From Cryoendolithus antarcticus (lineage: Eukaryota > Ascomycota > Dothideomycetes > Cladosporiales > Cladosporiaceae): DNA of 64,000 nt. The stretch spans positions 310,001 to 374,000 of the forward strand of contig NAJO01000026.1 in the NCBI GenBank assembly GCA_002077065.1, given 5' to 3'. Both the position numbers and the translations under genes were made by a program. The notes beneath the pieces were generated by a model. That model saw only the letters and a program-made list of their open reading frames with translations. It had not been told where the DNA came from and made no database searches. Positions 44,924 to 54,828 of this stretch are shown one piece after another. Positions within the stretch are counted from its first letter, which is position 1; each line of letters begins with the position of its first letter.

Positions 44924-45371
44924 ATGTCGAGCCAACCTCTCCTCCAAACTGCCCCAGGTACCTCATGTTCTCTTACGCTTCCCCCGACCCCATTGCTGAC
45001 CTCCCGTTCCAGGCAAACGCATCGCCCTCCCCACCCGCGTCGAACCGAAAGTCTTCTTCGCCAACGAGCGCACCTTCCTCAGCTGGCTGAACTTCACCGT
45101 CATCCTCGGTGGCCTCGCCATCGGCCTGCTGAACTTCGGCGACAAAGTTGGCCAGATCAGCGCCGGTTTGTTCACACTCGTGGCGCTGGCGAGCATGCTC
45201 TACGCACTTGTCACGTTCCATTGGAGAGCGAAGGCTATAAGGATGAGAGGGCAGGGTGGGTTTGATGATCGATTTGGACCGACGGTGTTGGCAATTGCGT
45301 TGTTGGCAGCTGTGGTTGTGAACTTTGTGTTGAGGGTTACCATGGGGAAGAGCGAGAGTCAGAAGGCGTAG
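44924..45371 (+). CDS. VTC1: vacuolar transporter chaperone subunit 1
   Basis: Model: join(44924..44957,45013..45371), 130 residues, the normal length. Vtc1 is the small membrane subunit of the VTC complex, which makes polyphosphate from ATP and moves it into the vacuole. It starts [20 protein letters not shown], then [20 protein letters not shown], the highly conserved cytosolic segment with the basic residues lining the channel. Three transmembrane helices follow (near residues 36-54, 62-82, 105-122). The 55-bp intron splits the APGK codon region, and the join restores the family reading. Confidence 0.96.
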
Positions 45372-45544
45372 GGAGGGCAAGTGGAGGGTGTAGCGTATGG
45401 GGCAGAGATCCGCGGGAAAAGGGTCGAAGGTGACTGCGTGATTGTCTGCGAAATGCGCTGTGCAAAGAACAGTGCTCGATACCGGAGGCCTATGCCTCCT
45501 TGTGGGTTTGTACATATGTATCTAGGTGGCCTTGGTCTGACTTT

Positions 45545-46576
45545 CTACCGCTGACATATACAACCAAGCCATCCAGCGCAATTTCTACATCCGAGATGGT
45601 CATCCTGTGACAGCACATCAACCACACTGCGTCCATCACCCGGCTGCAGCCTTCCAATGGCTGCACTCTGTCCTGCGATTGTGTCCAAGAGCGGCCGCAG
45701 CATCTCAGCGAAGCCCTCCGCGATCTCGAAATTATCAGAACTGTAGTGACGACAAGGACTGATCCGATCTTGTGCGAGATCAACATCAAACAGTATCATG
45801 AGGTGATTCGCAGTTCGATGGAAGTCCCGCTCGTAGTGCACATCAATATGCAGATTTCGAATGCGACCCAGCATGCCTGTCGCTTTTGCTATGCGGAACG
45901 TGTCGAGCGCGGAGCTGCACCACTTGATCTGCTTCGGCAACAATCGGTCATTCAAATTGCAGTCTGCGAAAAGTACTGCTCTGAACGTGCACATACTCCA
46001 GAACAACGAGAGCGTCTCCGCTCGGATCTGGCGATTGCAGTATACCAGCGGCGGGAATTTCGCCAACTTGACTTTAGAGCGCCGGATGTACGGTGACGAG
46101 AACATGGTGTGATCGCCGCCATCAGAGTATTCCCAGAAGTTGCCTATGCGGTCCCTGAGATTCGCGAAGTATTAATGGAAGATCTGCTGTCGTATCTCGG
46201 CAGGGAGAAATAAAAACCTATCAAATACCGGACGAGCATCAGCATCGAGCAAAAGACCCTCCAACATCGCATGTCTCGTGTGTGAAGTGATCGCCGCGCC
46301 TGTCGTGAGGTGCCTTGCTAAAACGAAAGCCACGAGCGCGTCAGAGCTGCACATGGGATAGTAGACCAGATTACGCTCACTGCGATCGAGCATATCGTGC
46401 AATGTCTGGATGTTGGTGATAGTTGGGACCTTGTACGCTCGCAACGTCAGTAGTCGTATAGCATTCCTGGCGGAATGCAGAGAGTATGTTGGGACCGACC
46501 AGTAGTGCTTGAGGTGCCTCTCGAGGCCGGGTAGCAGCTTATGGGTAACCGGAGCGTACACTTCACGGGATTGCAT
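45545..46576 (-). pseudogene. F-box-like protein gene with one in-frame TAA
   Basis: The frame opens at 46576 (MQSREVYAPVTHKLL), runs to LFLPAEIRQQIFH and meets TAA at 46172-46174. It then continues in the same frame through YFANLRDR and FPPLVYCNRQIRAETLSLFW to the stop at 45545. The paralogue at 31002-32069 has a tyrosine where the TAA lies (QIYEYYFAG), so this is a single nonsense change in a conserved helix. No second lesion is visible. A 5' exon is possible: the region near 46645-46700 contains a coding-like stretch ending in a donor (GTAAAT) whose phase fits an acceptor at about 46581. The element is probably dead, or yields a short protein. Confidence 0.7.
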
Positions 46577-46644
46577 GATACCTATGAGTAGTGATGTTAT
46601 AGCTGCGAGAAGAAAACAGCGTGGGGCAAACCGCAGTATGACGG

Positions 46645-46705
46645 AAGTGGAATGACTAATTTACCCACCATTATGTGGAAAGGTGCAGCGTGTTCTAGCA
46701 TGCGC
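46645..46705. repeat. dispersed repeat, copy 1 of 3
   Basis: Contains ACTAATTTACCCACCATTAT, then GTGGAAAGGTGCAGCGTG; the same order appears at 51014 and 51141. See the finding for the comparison. Confidence 0.6.
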
Positions 46706-46830
46706 GGTGTGGGGTGTATCGAGGGTCTCGCTTCATTCGCCGTCAGTCTGAGTGCCTTGGGAGATCGAGTGATCGTGTCAAGTCTGTGAGACATCCAGTT
46801 CTGAGAGGTGTCGTCTCGAGGAACGTGCCT

Positions 46831-47103
46831 GGACTGTCTCGGAACTGTTAGACGCACCAGTCTCATTCCTAGACTGGGAGAGTGTACCCCAACCCTAATT
46901 CATGTCGTTGCAGCTGCGGCACTCAAGGCAGGCCTGCGGTGGAAGCATGACGAAACATACCTGCCATTTTGGCGAATCGACGGCTATTACTCCACGTATG
47001 CCACAACACAATCGAGCGCGCATCCGACACGCTCTTCGGTTACCACAACGATTGTCTCTCAACAGTAAGACGCAGTAACCTCATCGCCAGGCTTGGAGAC
47101 TGC
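46831..47103. repeat. diverged 53-bp direct repeat (two units)
   Basis: Unit 1 at about 46831-46883 and unit 2 at about 47051-47103 share GA-TGTCTC, then AGACGCA, then CTCAT and GGAGA in the same order without gaps; 38 of 53 positions match by my count. It is not within a gene. Confidence 0.55.
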
Positions 47104-47478
47104 AACACGAGCGAGATTGATCTTGGCAGATCTTTTTGGGGCTTGCTCTAGGCTACACTTTTTGAACTCGTGACTGTGTGAAGTTCGAGGTCGCCGAGTC
47201 TTCGAAAGAGCCGAGTGAAAGGATTGCGTGAAGGAGATGAAGCATATCGAAGTTGCAGTGATGGCGACACCGAGCTATGATGTTGTCCTACCTCGAGGTA
47301 GAGTGCGCATAAAGTAACACGAGGATCGGGATAGATCCATCGCTACCATCCTAGTATGCATTGTACCTTGAGTACCGAAGTGTTGGAGAGGAGCGAGGTC
47401 TCGGGAAAGATCTTGAGTGACGTTCCTCGCCAAGCCAGGAAATTTGATTTCTCAGCGGAAGGCAGCCGCAGGCTCCAA

Positions 47479-47504
47479 ACGCGACTTGCACGCGCTTTAC
47501 GCGT
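47479..47504. promoter_or_regulatory. cluster of MluI-cell-cycle-box-like sites upstream of RNR1
   Basis: Three ACGCG cores lie within 26 bp: ACGCGA at 47479, ACGCGC at 47490 and the perfect MCB ACGCGT at 47499-47504, 170-195 bp before the start codon at 47674. MCB sites bind MBF and drive G1/S expression of DNA-synthesis genes in yeasts and filamentous fungi; the placement upstream of ribonucleotide reductase fits. Confidence 0.7.
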
Positions 47505-47673
47505 GCTCCAAACAGTAACCGTGCTCTCCCACTTGCACATATATCGCCCAGCTCCCCTCCACAACCCTCACACCAGACGACATCATTGACTATCGCTCCG
47601 ACCTTGACTTTGAATTACCAGCCATCTCAGGGGCATTGACTTGGCTGAACAGCCCTCCGCAATCATAGGCGAG

Positions 47674-50543
47674 ATGTTCGTCCACAAGCGCGGTATGTCT
47701 TTCACTGCTAGACATGGCCAGATAGCGGATTGACCTGATACTAATACGACATAGACGGGCGCAAGGAGCGCGTGCAATTCGACAAGATCACAGCTCGAGT
47801 GTCGCGACTATGTTACGGCCTCGACCCAGACCATGTCGACTCGGCGGCGATCACTATGAAAGTCATTGCTGGAGTGTACCAGGGCGTGACCACAGTGCAG
47901 CTCGATGATCTGGTAGGTGTTGTCTGTCTGTGATGGCACATTTCAGGTCTGACTTCAAAATAGGCCGCAGAGACCGCCGCGTACATGACGGTCACACATC
48001 CCGACTACGCCATTCTTGCAGCCCGCATAGCAGTGTCCAATCTTCACAAGCAGACGAAGAAGCAGTTCTCGCTTGTCATCCAGGAGATGTACGACTACGT
48101 CAACCCGAAGAACAACAAGAAGTCGCCCATGATCTCCGACGAGACGTACGCCACCGTGATGAAGCACGCAGAAGAGCTGAACTCTGCGATCGTCTACGAC
48201 CGCGACTTCAACTACCAGTACTTTGGCTTCAAGACGCTGGAGCGCTCATATCTGCTCCGCATTGACGGAAAGGTCGCGGAGAGGCCACAGCACATGATCA
48301 TGCGTGTGGCAGTGGGTATACATGGCGAAGACATCGATGCGGCGATTGAGACGTACAACTACATGTCCAACAAGTACTTCACACATGCTTCGCCAACGCT
48401 GTTCAGCGCTGGCACACCACAAGCACAGCTTGCCTCATGCTTCTTGATCGACATGAAGGACGATAGTATTGAGGGTATCTACGACACACTGAAGACTTGT
48501 GCGATGATCTCGAAAAACGCCGGTGGCATCGGACTCAACGCACATCGCATTCGGGCGACTGGATCGTACATTGCGGGTACAAACGGCACATCGAACGGTC
48601 TCGTACCCATGCTACGGGTGTTCAACAACACGGCTAGATATGTCGACCAGGGCGGCAACAAGCGTCCCGGCGCGTTTGCCATCTACCTTGAGCCATGGCA
48701 CGCAGACATCTTGTCGTTCCTCGACCTCCGTAAGAACCACGGCAAGGAGGAGGTTCGCGCTCGTGACCTGTTCTACGCACTGTGGATTCCCGATCTCTTC
48801 ATGAAACGTGTGCAAGACAACGCTGATTGGACATTGATGTGCCCGAACGAGTGTCCCGGTCTTGCCGACGTTTACGGAGACGAATTTGAAGCGCTCTACA
48901 CTCGATACGAGAGCGAAGGCAAGGGTGAGACTATGCGCGCCCAGAAAATCTGGTATGCCATTCTTGAGGCTCAGACCGAGACTGGCAACCCGTACATGCT
49001 GTATAAAGACGCCGCCAACCGCAAGAGCAACCAGAAAAACTTGGGCACCATTCGCAGCTCCAATCTGTGCACCGAGATCATCGAGTACACCGCCCCAGAT
49101 GAAGTGGCTGTATGCAATCTTGCATCGTTGGCACTCCCAACATATGTCGATATTCAGAAGCAGACATACGACTTCAAGAAGCTCCACGAGGTCACACAGG
49201 TCGTCACTCGCAACCTGAACAAGATCATCGAAGTCAACAAGTACCCGGTGATTGAAGCTCGCAACAGCAACATGCGACACAGGCCAATTGGTCTTGGTGT
49301 CAGCGGTCTGGCTGACGCCTTTCTCGCTCTGCGCATGCCATTCGAGTCTAAGGAAGCTCGTCTTCTCAATCAGCAGATCTTCGAGACCATGTACCACGCC
49401 GCACTTACTGCATCTTGTGACCTTGCTGAGAAGCTCGGTCCCTACGAGACCTACCCTGGCTCTCCCATCTCACAGGGCGAGCTCCAATACGACATGTGGG
49501 GTGTGACACCCACTGACTTGTGGGACTGGGAAGCCCTCAAGGCGCGAATTGCAGTGCACGGTGTTCGCAACTCCTTACTCGTTGCTCCTATGCCAACAGC
49601 GAGCACATCGCAGATCATGGGCTTCAACGAGTGCTTTGAGCCGTACACCAGCAATATCTACTCTCGTCGTGTCTTGGCCGGAGAGTTCCAAGTCGTCAAT
49701 CCTTGGCTGCTTAAGGACCTCGTCGACATGGGTCTTTGGAGTGACAACATGAAGAACCGCATCATTGCAGATGGTGGTTCAATTCAGCGCATTCCCAACA
49801 TTCCCGATGAAATCAAGGAGCTGTACAAGACTGTCTGGGAGATCAGCCAGCGCAACATCATCCAGATGTCAGCAGATCGTGGCGCCTTCATCGATCAGTC
49901 CCAGTCACTCAACATCCACATGAAGGAGCCAACTATGGGCAAGATCACGTCGATGCACTTCACCGGCTGGCGTCTCGGACTGAAGACTGGCATGTACTAC
50001 CTCCGTACCATGGCTGCCTCGGCGCCCATCCAGTTCACCGTTGATCAAGAAGCGCTGCAAGTTGTTGATACCAACGTCGCCAAAGCGTCGAAGCGACGTG
50101 GTGCCGGTGGCTTCGCACTGAACAGCTCAGCTAAGCCAGACGCTGCTGAGGCCGAAGAGGTCGCTGCGCCTAAGCCAATGTACGACGCGAAGCTGCCCAA
50201 CGGTACGAATGCCGCACCTGGTGCTGACGTGCCTACACCGGCGCAGACCCCTCCGCCAGAGCCAGAGCGCAAGGAACGCAAGCTTGACCGCACTGCATCA
50301 GCTGTGGTCAACCCGCCTTTCCCAGCTGATCAAGAGGAGGGCGACTCGCCACCGATGGTTGCTGTCGACGGCACCCTTGCTGTGCCCAAGCAGGAAGAGC
50401 TGCCGCAACCAGCAATGAAGAAGGATGTGCAGGACGAGGATGTGGCTGACAAGAGCGAGCAGCGTGAGGGTGACATCTATGCTGATGCGGTGTTGTCGTG
50501 CAGTATAGAGAACAAGGACGCATGCGTCATGTGCTCGGGCTGA
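47674..50543 (+). CDS. RNR1: ribonucleoside-diphosphate reductase large subunit
   Basis: Model: join(47674..47692,47755..47912,47964..50543), 918 residues. The enzyme reduces ribonucleoside diphosphates, giving dNTP precursors. Exon 1 (19 nt) encodes MFVHKR, and the ATP-cone follows ([19 protein letters not shown]). The catalytic barrel has [20 protein letters not shown], the finger loop [20 protein letters not shown] with its active-site Cys and Glu, and [19 protein letters not shown]. The C-terminus ends KDACVMCSG, a CxxC pair that re-reduces the active site. A linker of about 150 residues, rich in Pro/Glu/Ala, separates barrel and tail. Intron 1 has branch TACTAATAC; both introns have GT-AG ends. 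MCB-like sites lie upstream. Confidence 0.97.
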
Positions 50544-51009
50544 GTGTCGCAACTAGACAACGTGCATCTGAGGGCGTTAGGAAGATTGGGTGGGATTTGG
50601 GTATTGGCTGTGTCATGTAATCGCTTGGGCTAGACGCATGTGGTCGTCCTTCTGTATAGCAATGCAATCGTGTTTTACCATATTGTTGGTTCACTGTACC
50701 ATGCACGTAATGACTTCCTGAGAGCGAGGAGCGATGTCAACGATGAAAGTGGACACTTGTATCATACACTAACAGTACTATCAGCGAAGCACGAACCGCA
50801 CGCATAACTCAGCGCATGACCAACGGTCGAAGCCCAGTTGCCTCTCAAGGGCGAAGTCCCATCTCTTCTGAACGCCAGCGCAGTCCAAACGAGAATAAGC
50901 AAGAAGACCGCGTCAACAATAGTCGTATCGTGATGCCCTCCGCATGTCGATTTTCTTCATCATCTTCATTTCCAGCACATCGCCACTTCGTTACAATCCC
51001 GCCGACTTG

Positions 51010-51085
51010 GAAGAGATGACCACTAACCTACCCACTATTGTGTGGGAAGGGACAGCGTGGTCGAGTCTTCCAGGTGCGTGGTGCA
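51010..51085. repeat. dispersed repeat, copy 2 of 3
   Basis: ACCACTAACCTACCCACTAT is followed by GTGTGGGAAGGGACAGCGTG and GTCGAGTCTTCC. It aligns with copies 1 and 3. Confidence 0.65.
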
Positions 51086-51136
51086 GGTCTTCGTGTCTCT
51101 CATTGCCATCTTATGCTTAGGGCAGCATCACTAGCC

Positions 51137-51215
51137 TAGAAGATATGGCCACTAATCTACTCACTCCAAGAGCGGAAGGAACAGCGTGGTCGAGTCTCCG
51201 AGGGACAGGGACTGG
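51137..51215. repeat. dispersed repeat, copy 3 of 3
   Basis: GCCACTAATCTACTCACTCC is followed by GCGGAAGGAACAGCGTG and GTCGAGTCTCCG, 127 bp after copy 2 and in the same orientation. Confidence 0.65.
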
Positions 51216-51604
51216 ATGCGTAGGTTTCTCACGGAAGGAGCCGATGTGGTAAGGAGATACGCGGTGCGGTGTAAGAGAGTGCTAGAGAGGCTCTTGGTTC
51301 GGTGAGAGAGCGACATCTTGAGGTCTGAGGTTGAAGTCTCCGTGAATAGCATCTCCGGAGTGACAGACTTGTGGTGCGGCTTATAGTAGCATTCGCATAA
51401 TATATCTGTTCCTCGAGAGTCTCGATCGCAAGATAGCCCAATGTGTTGTGTCCGGAACTTCTGCTGTCTCGCTGATACGGCAGTGAGATCCTGTATGTAT
51501 GGTGCCGTGTACATTTGCACGGGAAGGGCTTATCAGGCTAGTGTGATGGTGGTGGGTGCGCGGTATCCCTATATGATACACGCGCGTAATGCCGACCGGG
51601 TTCC

Positions 51605-52726
51605 CTAGTTAAAGGGCCGTTTGTGATGATCATTGGGCATCCTTTGACGAGGGTCGTTGAAGCCACGTGAATTGCTTCGTCCAGCATGTTGACGAGATCC
51701 ATAGTTGGATCTCCTTGGCATCTTCGGAGGCCAGGTGCCATTGTCCGGCCTTGGATCAGGCATCCAGGCGTAAGGTCGATTGGGATTGACATAGTTATGC
51801 CACTTCTCGTGACCCGTCCAGAACAGTCCGCCATACCTGTCGAACCTCTCCTTTTCAATGGCAAGGCCGTGCTTTGAGCATTCGACGATCCACGGCGAGA
51901 ACTGTGGTCCATCCTTCTCTGTCTTCGGATCTAGAGGTGAAGCAACAGAAGAACCGTCGCCACGTCTGGTCTGCAGATTGCCCCACGACTTGTGTACGAA
52001 TCTGTCGAGTCGGTGCATAAGCACGCAAAATGATCTATCATCAAGCTCGCGCCGATGACCATCCCTCTGCGGCAATAAGTGTTCGACGTCGATCTCGAGG
52101 AAGTGATCAAGGTGGACATAGGTCTGATGGTCTAGTAATGGGTCCTCCTCGATGAATTTCAGGACAGGCATGTTGTGAGGTACGTTTGACATCGGACGAT
52201 GTTCGATCGCGAGATACTGCAAATGGTAGAACCAGCTCTTCCCAGTGTACTTCTGTTCGATAGTCAGATGTTTCTGGGCGTCAGCGGAGTACTTTCGCTC
52301 GTGGTCTCCGAAAGATGTAAGCTGGAGGCATCGAGCAACTTTTCTTCCTGAGTACTCGTCGACGCGCGTGTCCCAGACCATCAGAATATGGTTTCCCGCC
52401 TTGTTATTGATGTGGTCCTGTTTCCATAGAATCGAGTCAGGATCCCACACTCCGTTCACCATGCCATGCTCCCGGTCGAGTTCCCCCAACTGATACAGTC
52501 GACCGGGTACGATGGAAAGATCGTCCCTATCTCTCTTGTACATATGATCGCGTCTGTGCCAGGCTGGGTTATAGTCCGCGCTCGATGGTGTTTGCACAGT
52601 CATCGACGCAGGGCTTTCGAGCCTCGGGTTATCTCCGTGGTTGACGGTACTAATCGTGGCCTCGTAGACACGGTGCCGCTCCCCTCGTATGAAAGGGAAC
52701 GGTTCTCCGGAGAAGTCTTGTGCCAT
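51605..52726 (-). CDS. hypothetical protein, no recognised family
   Basis: Intronless frame of 373 residues starting MAQDFSGEPFPFIRGERHR. I do not recognise the family. The protein is hydrophilic, rich in His, Asp, Arg and Tyr, with no signal peptide or membrane segment. Mid-protein features are LSIVPGRLYQLGELDREHGM, HILMVWDTRVDEYSGRKVAR, and an HLDHFLEIDVEHLLPQRDGH segment with many histidines and acids. The C-terminal about 50 residues are Arg/Asn/Pro-rich (RRSNYGSRQHAGRSNSRG), resembling RNA-binding RG-type tails. The long frame without stops and the even composition support coding. It sits alone between two sparse regions, which fits a lineage-specific gene. Confidence 0.65.
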   Translation of the reverse strand: MAQDFSGEPFPFIRGERHRVYEATISTVNHGDNPRLESPASMTVQTPSSADYNPAWHRRDHMYKRDRDDLSIVPGRLYQLGELDREHGMVNGVWDPDSILWKQDHINNKAGNHILMVWDTRVDEYSGRKVARCLQLTSFGDHERKYSADAQKHLTIEQKYTGKSWFYHLQYLAIEHRPMSNVPHNMPVLKFIEEDPLLDHQTYVHLDHFLEIDVEHLLPQRDGHRRELDDRSFCVLMHRLDRFVHKSWGNLQTRRGDGSSVASPLDPKTEKDGPQFSPWIVECSKHGLAIEKERFDRYGGLFWTGHEKWHNYVNPNRPYAWMPDPRPDNGTWPPKMPRRSNYGSRQHAGRSNSRGFNDPRQRMPNDHHKRPFN

Positions 52727-54828
52727 ATTAATGGTGCTGTGGTGCTGTGGCTGTGGCTGTGTATGGTGCTATCAACGGACTCGTATGAACGAAGATAATG
52801 AGAATTGACACCGAGAAAGGATGAACTCGAGAGACCTACATGCTGCGCCAGTGCAGAGCGCATAAAAACGATACTATGGCCAGGATGTGTCCTCTCTTGT
52901 GTCGAAAAGCTAAGTACACAGCTGCGGTGCGATTGGCCTAACCACGAGAGACGATACCTACTTCATGAGAGTACGCCTGAACAAACTTTTCTCGTCCATC
53001 CACCAATACATTCTCCCTGCTATCGAGGACAGATGACTACAATTAATTCCATAGGTGATGGTGGTGCGCCGATGAGCAAGGTAGTGAGGACGGCGGAGCT
53101 AATTCAACCGCGACTGACGACGAGGTGCCAATAGTGACGACGTCGAGGTGACTTAGACTGCCATCGGCGTCTATGATGGAGCTTGCTATCAGCACGTCTG
53201 ACTTGATAGCATGGCCACCGGTGTTGAACAGCTGGGCCGACGCTGGTATTTTCTCGCGGTCCTCTTTGAGTCTGCAAGGTCGGATTTGACCCGTCACTGA
53301 CCGGCTGCTGAGATCGCATCGGATGGGATCGGATCAAGTATGCGGTGAATCTCCATCCTATCGAAATAAACAATGGATGTCATAATCACACTTTGTGCGT
53401 CCTTTCCAGGACACTGCCTGAGCCAGGGACTCGTAGCAGTCGGAGCCCTTAGCGACAGTCGCATCCCACCAGCGAAGATTCTCCAATAGAGTTCGTTGGC
53501 GGGGTAACGGCAGCGCCGAGTCACCTGACTAAGAGGATATGTGAGGCCGATGTCACGCTAAGGTCCGGACCTGGACGCTCAGCCCGGCGTACAAGTAACC
53601 TCTGGTGTGTATGCCAAAGGTCAGCAGCGTGACAGTCGAAATTGGTAGGTCGGACCTTTCGCCGGGCGCCGTGTGGTGTACACCTAATGTCCTCGTGTAT
53701 TTGACTTTGCGAGGTCCATGGTACTGGAACCACGTAGATTCGCCATTCTGAACCAACAAGTCAGCAGCGTTCCACTATGACAGTAAACTCGAACATGGCG
53801 CTCCTGACACGTCTCTCGGCGAATATGGTGTGGTTGGTCCACAGACCCTGCTCCAGTGGGCGATCGATATCGTAAAGACGCAGAGGCCGACCACCGTCCA
53901 GAACTTGTTCGCACGAGGTGCCATTACGACTCCGCTACTTAGCCTAAAGCTCCATCTGCCGTGCAGCTAGAGGCTACGTTCACAGCGGTATTGTGAGCCA
54001 TTATCAGGGCAGAATCGCAGTGTCCGGACCGCTCGAGGGTTCTGTGCGAGACCGGAAGGAGTGCGAGGCGAAGGTGTTTGACCTTGATCTCGTCATCAGC
54101 AGGAGAGTGCTTTGATGTCGAAGGCGCAGGTCGCAACTCGCATTGCCGTCTGTATTGGACGCTTAGGCGACGTGGCGGTTCGAAACGGAGCGTGCAGTGC
54201 AGATGTAGTGCCAGAGCATCGCAGCAGACAAGTTCGGCTTCGCAATTGGTGATCATGTATCGAAAGATGATCGTGGAGTACGTGACGAGAGGTGAGAAGG
54301 CAGCAGCCAACGACACTCTATGTTGTAAAGTCGCAGGGTGAAGTCGGCAATCCCAATGAGGAAGGTACGTCAAGCAATCGTGTGCAGTCTTCGTGGTGCG
54401 GGCAGAGAAAGCACGTTGTCTTGACGGAGCCCAGCTTCGAAGACCATATAATGGTCGAACATCACGCGATTGTGAATATCTGAAACATGATAAGGCGACG
54501 TAGATACAACAGCTATACACAACAAGAGAACGCAGATCTCAAATCCATCCACAGCCCAGTCCAGCGGGTCCATCACACGCACAAATGCAGCTAACCAACA
54601 CAAAAGAACGAATCGGCCTGCCAGCCTCCAGTATACGACGCAAGTCGATGGCAGCCAGGCAAAAGGGTATCGAAGAGATATGAACAGAGTGTGCTCTGCC
54701 AGCCGAGTTAACGGCGGCACGGCGATGATATATGGTGTACGCTTTCTTAGTTGTCGTCAAGTCGTGTCAGCTTGGTGTGATGTGATGGACTCGTGCGGGA
54801 CCAGAGTAGGTCGTTGGAAGAAAGCGCT
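52727..54828. other. 2.1-kb region without a supported gene
   Basis: Several overlapping frames exist on both strands. The most protein-like is on the minus strand at about 53764-53935 (includes RPLRLYDIDRPLEQGLW and RSAMFEFTVIVE), followed by a TGA at 53761 and then other frames; it may be the remnant of a gene or an exon. The frame at 53939-54520 (minus) is Cys/His/Arg-rich without a family. I see no transposase or RNA gene. Confidence 0.5.

Larger units (their letters stand above)
46577..47673. other. 1.1-kb intergenic region with two repeat traces, RNR1 promoter at right
   Basis: No independent gene. Holds one copy of a dispersed 60-70 bp repeat (near 46645), a 53-bp diverged direct repeat (46831 and 47051), and an ACGCG cluster (47479-47504) upstream of RNR1. 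Confidence 0.5.
50544..51604. other. 1.06-kb region without a supported gene, two repeat copies
   Basis: Contains the RNR1 3' flank and copies 2 and 3 of the dispersed repeat (51010-51085, 51137-51215). The minus-strand frame at about 51161-51520 begins at a non-ATG codon; its part from MSLSHRTKSLSS is protein-like and ends inside a repeat copy. It might be a decayed 5' exon and was not called as a gene. Confidence 0.5.

Noticed and set aside
53939..54520. 193-codon minus-strand frame
   Set aside because: It is Cys/Arg/His-rich without a family, with no gene structure or neighbour support.
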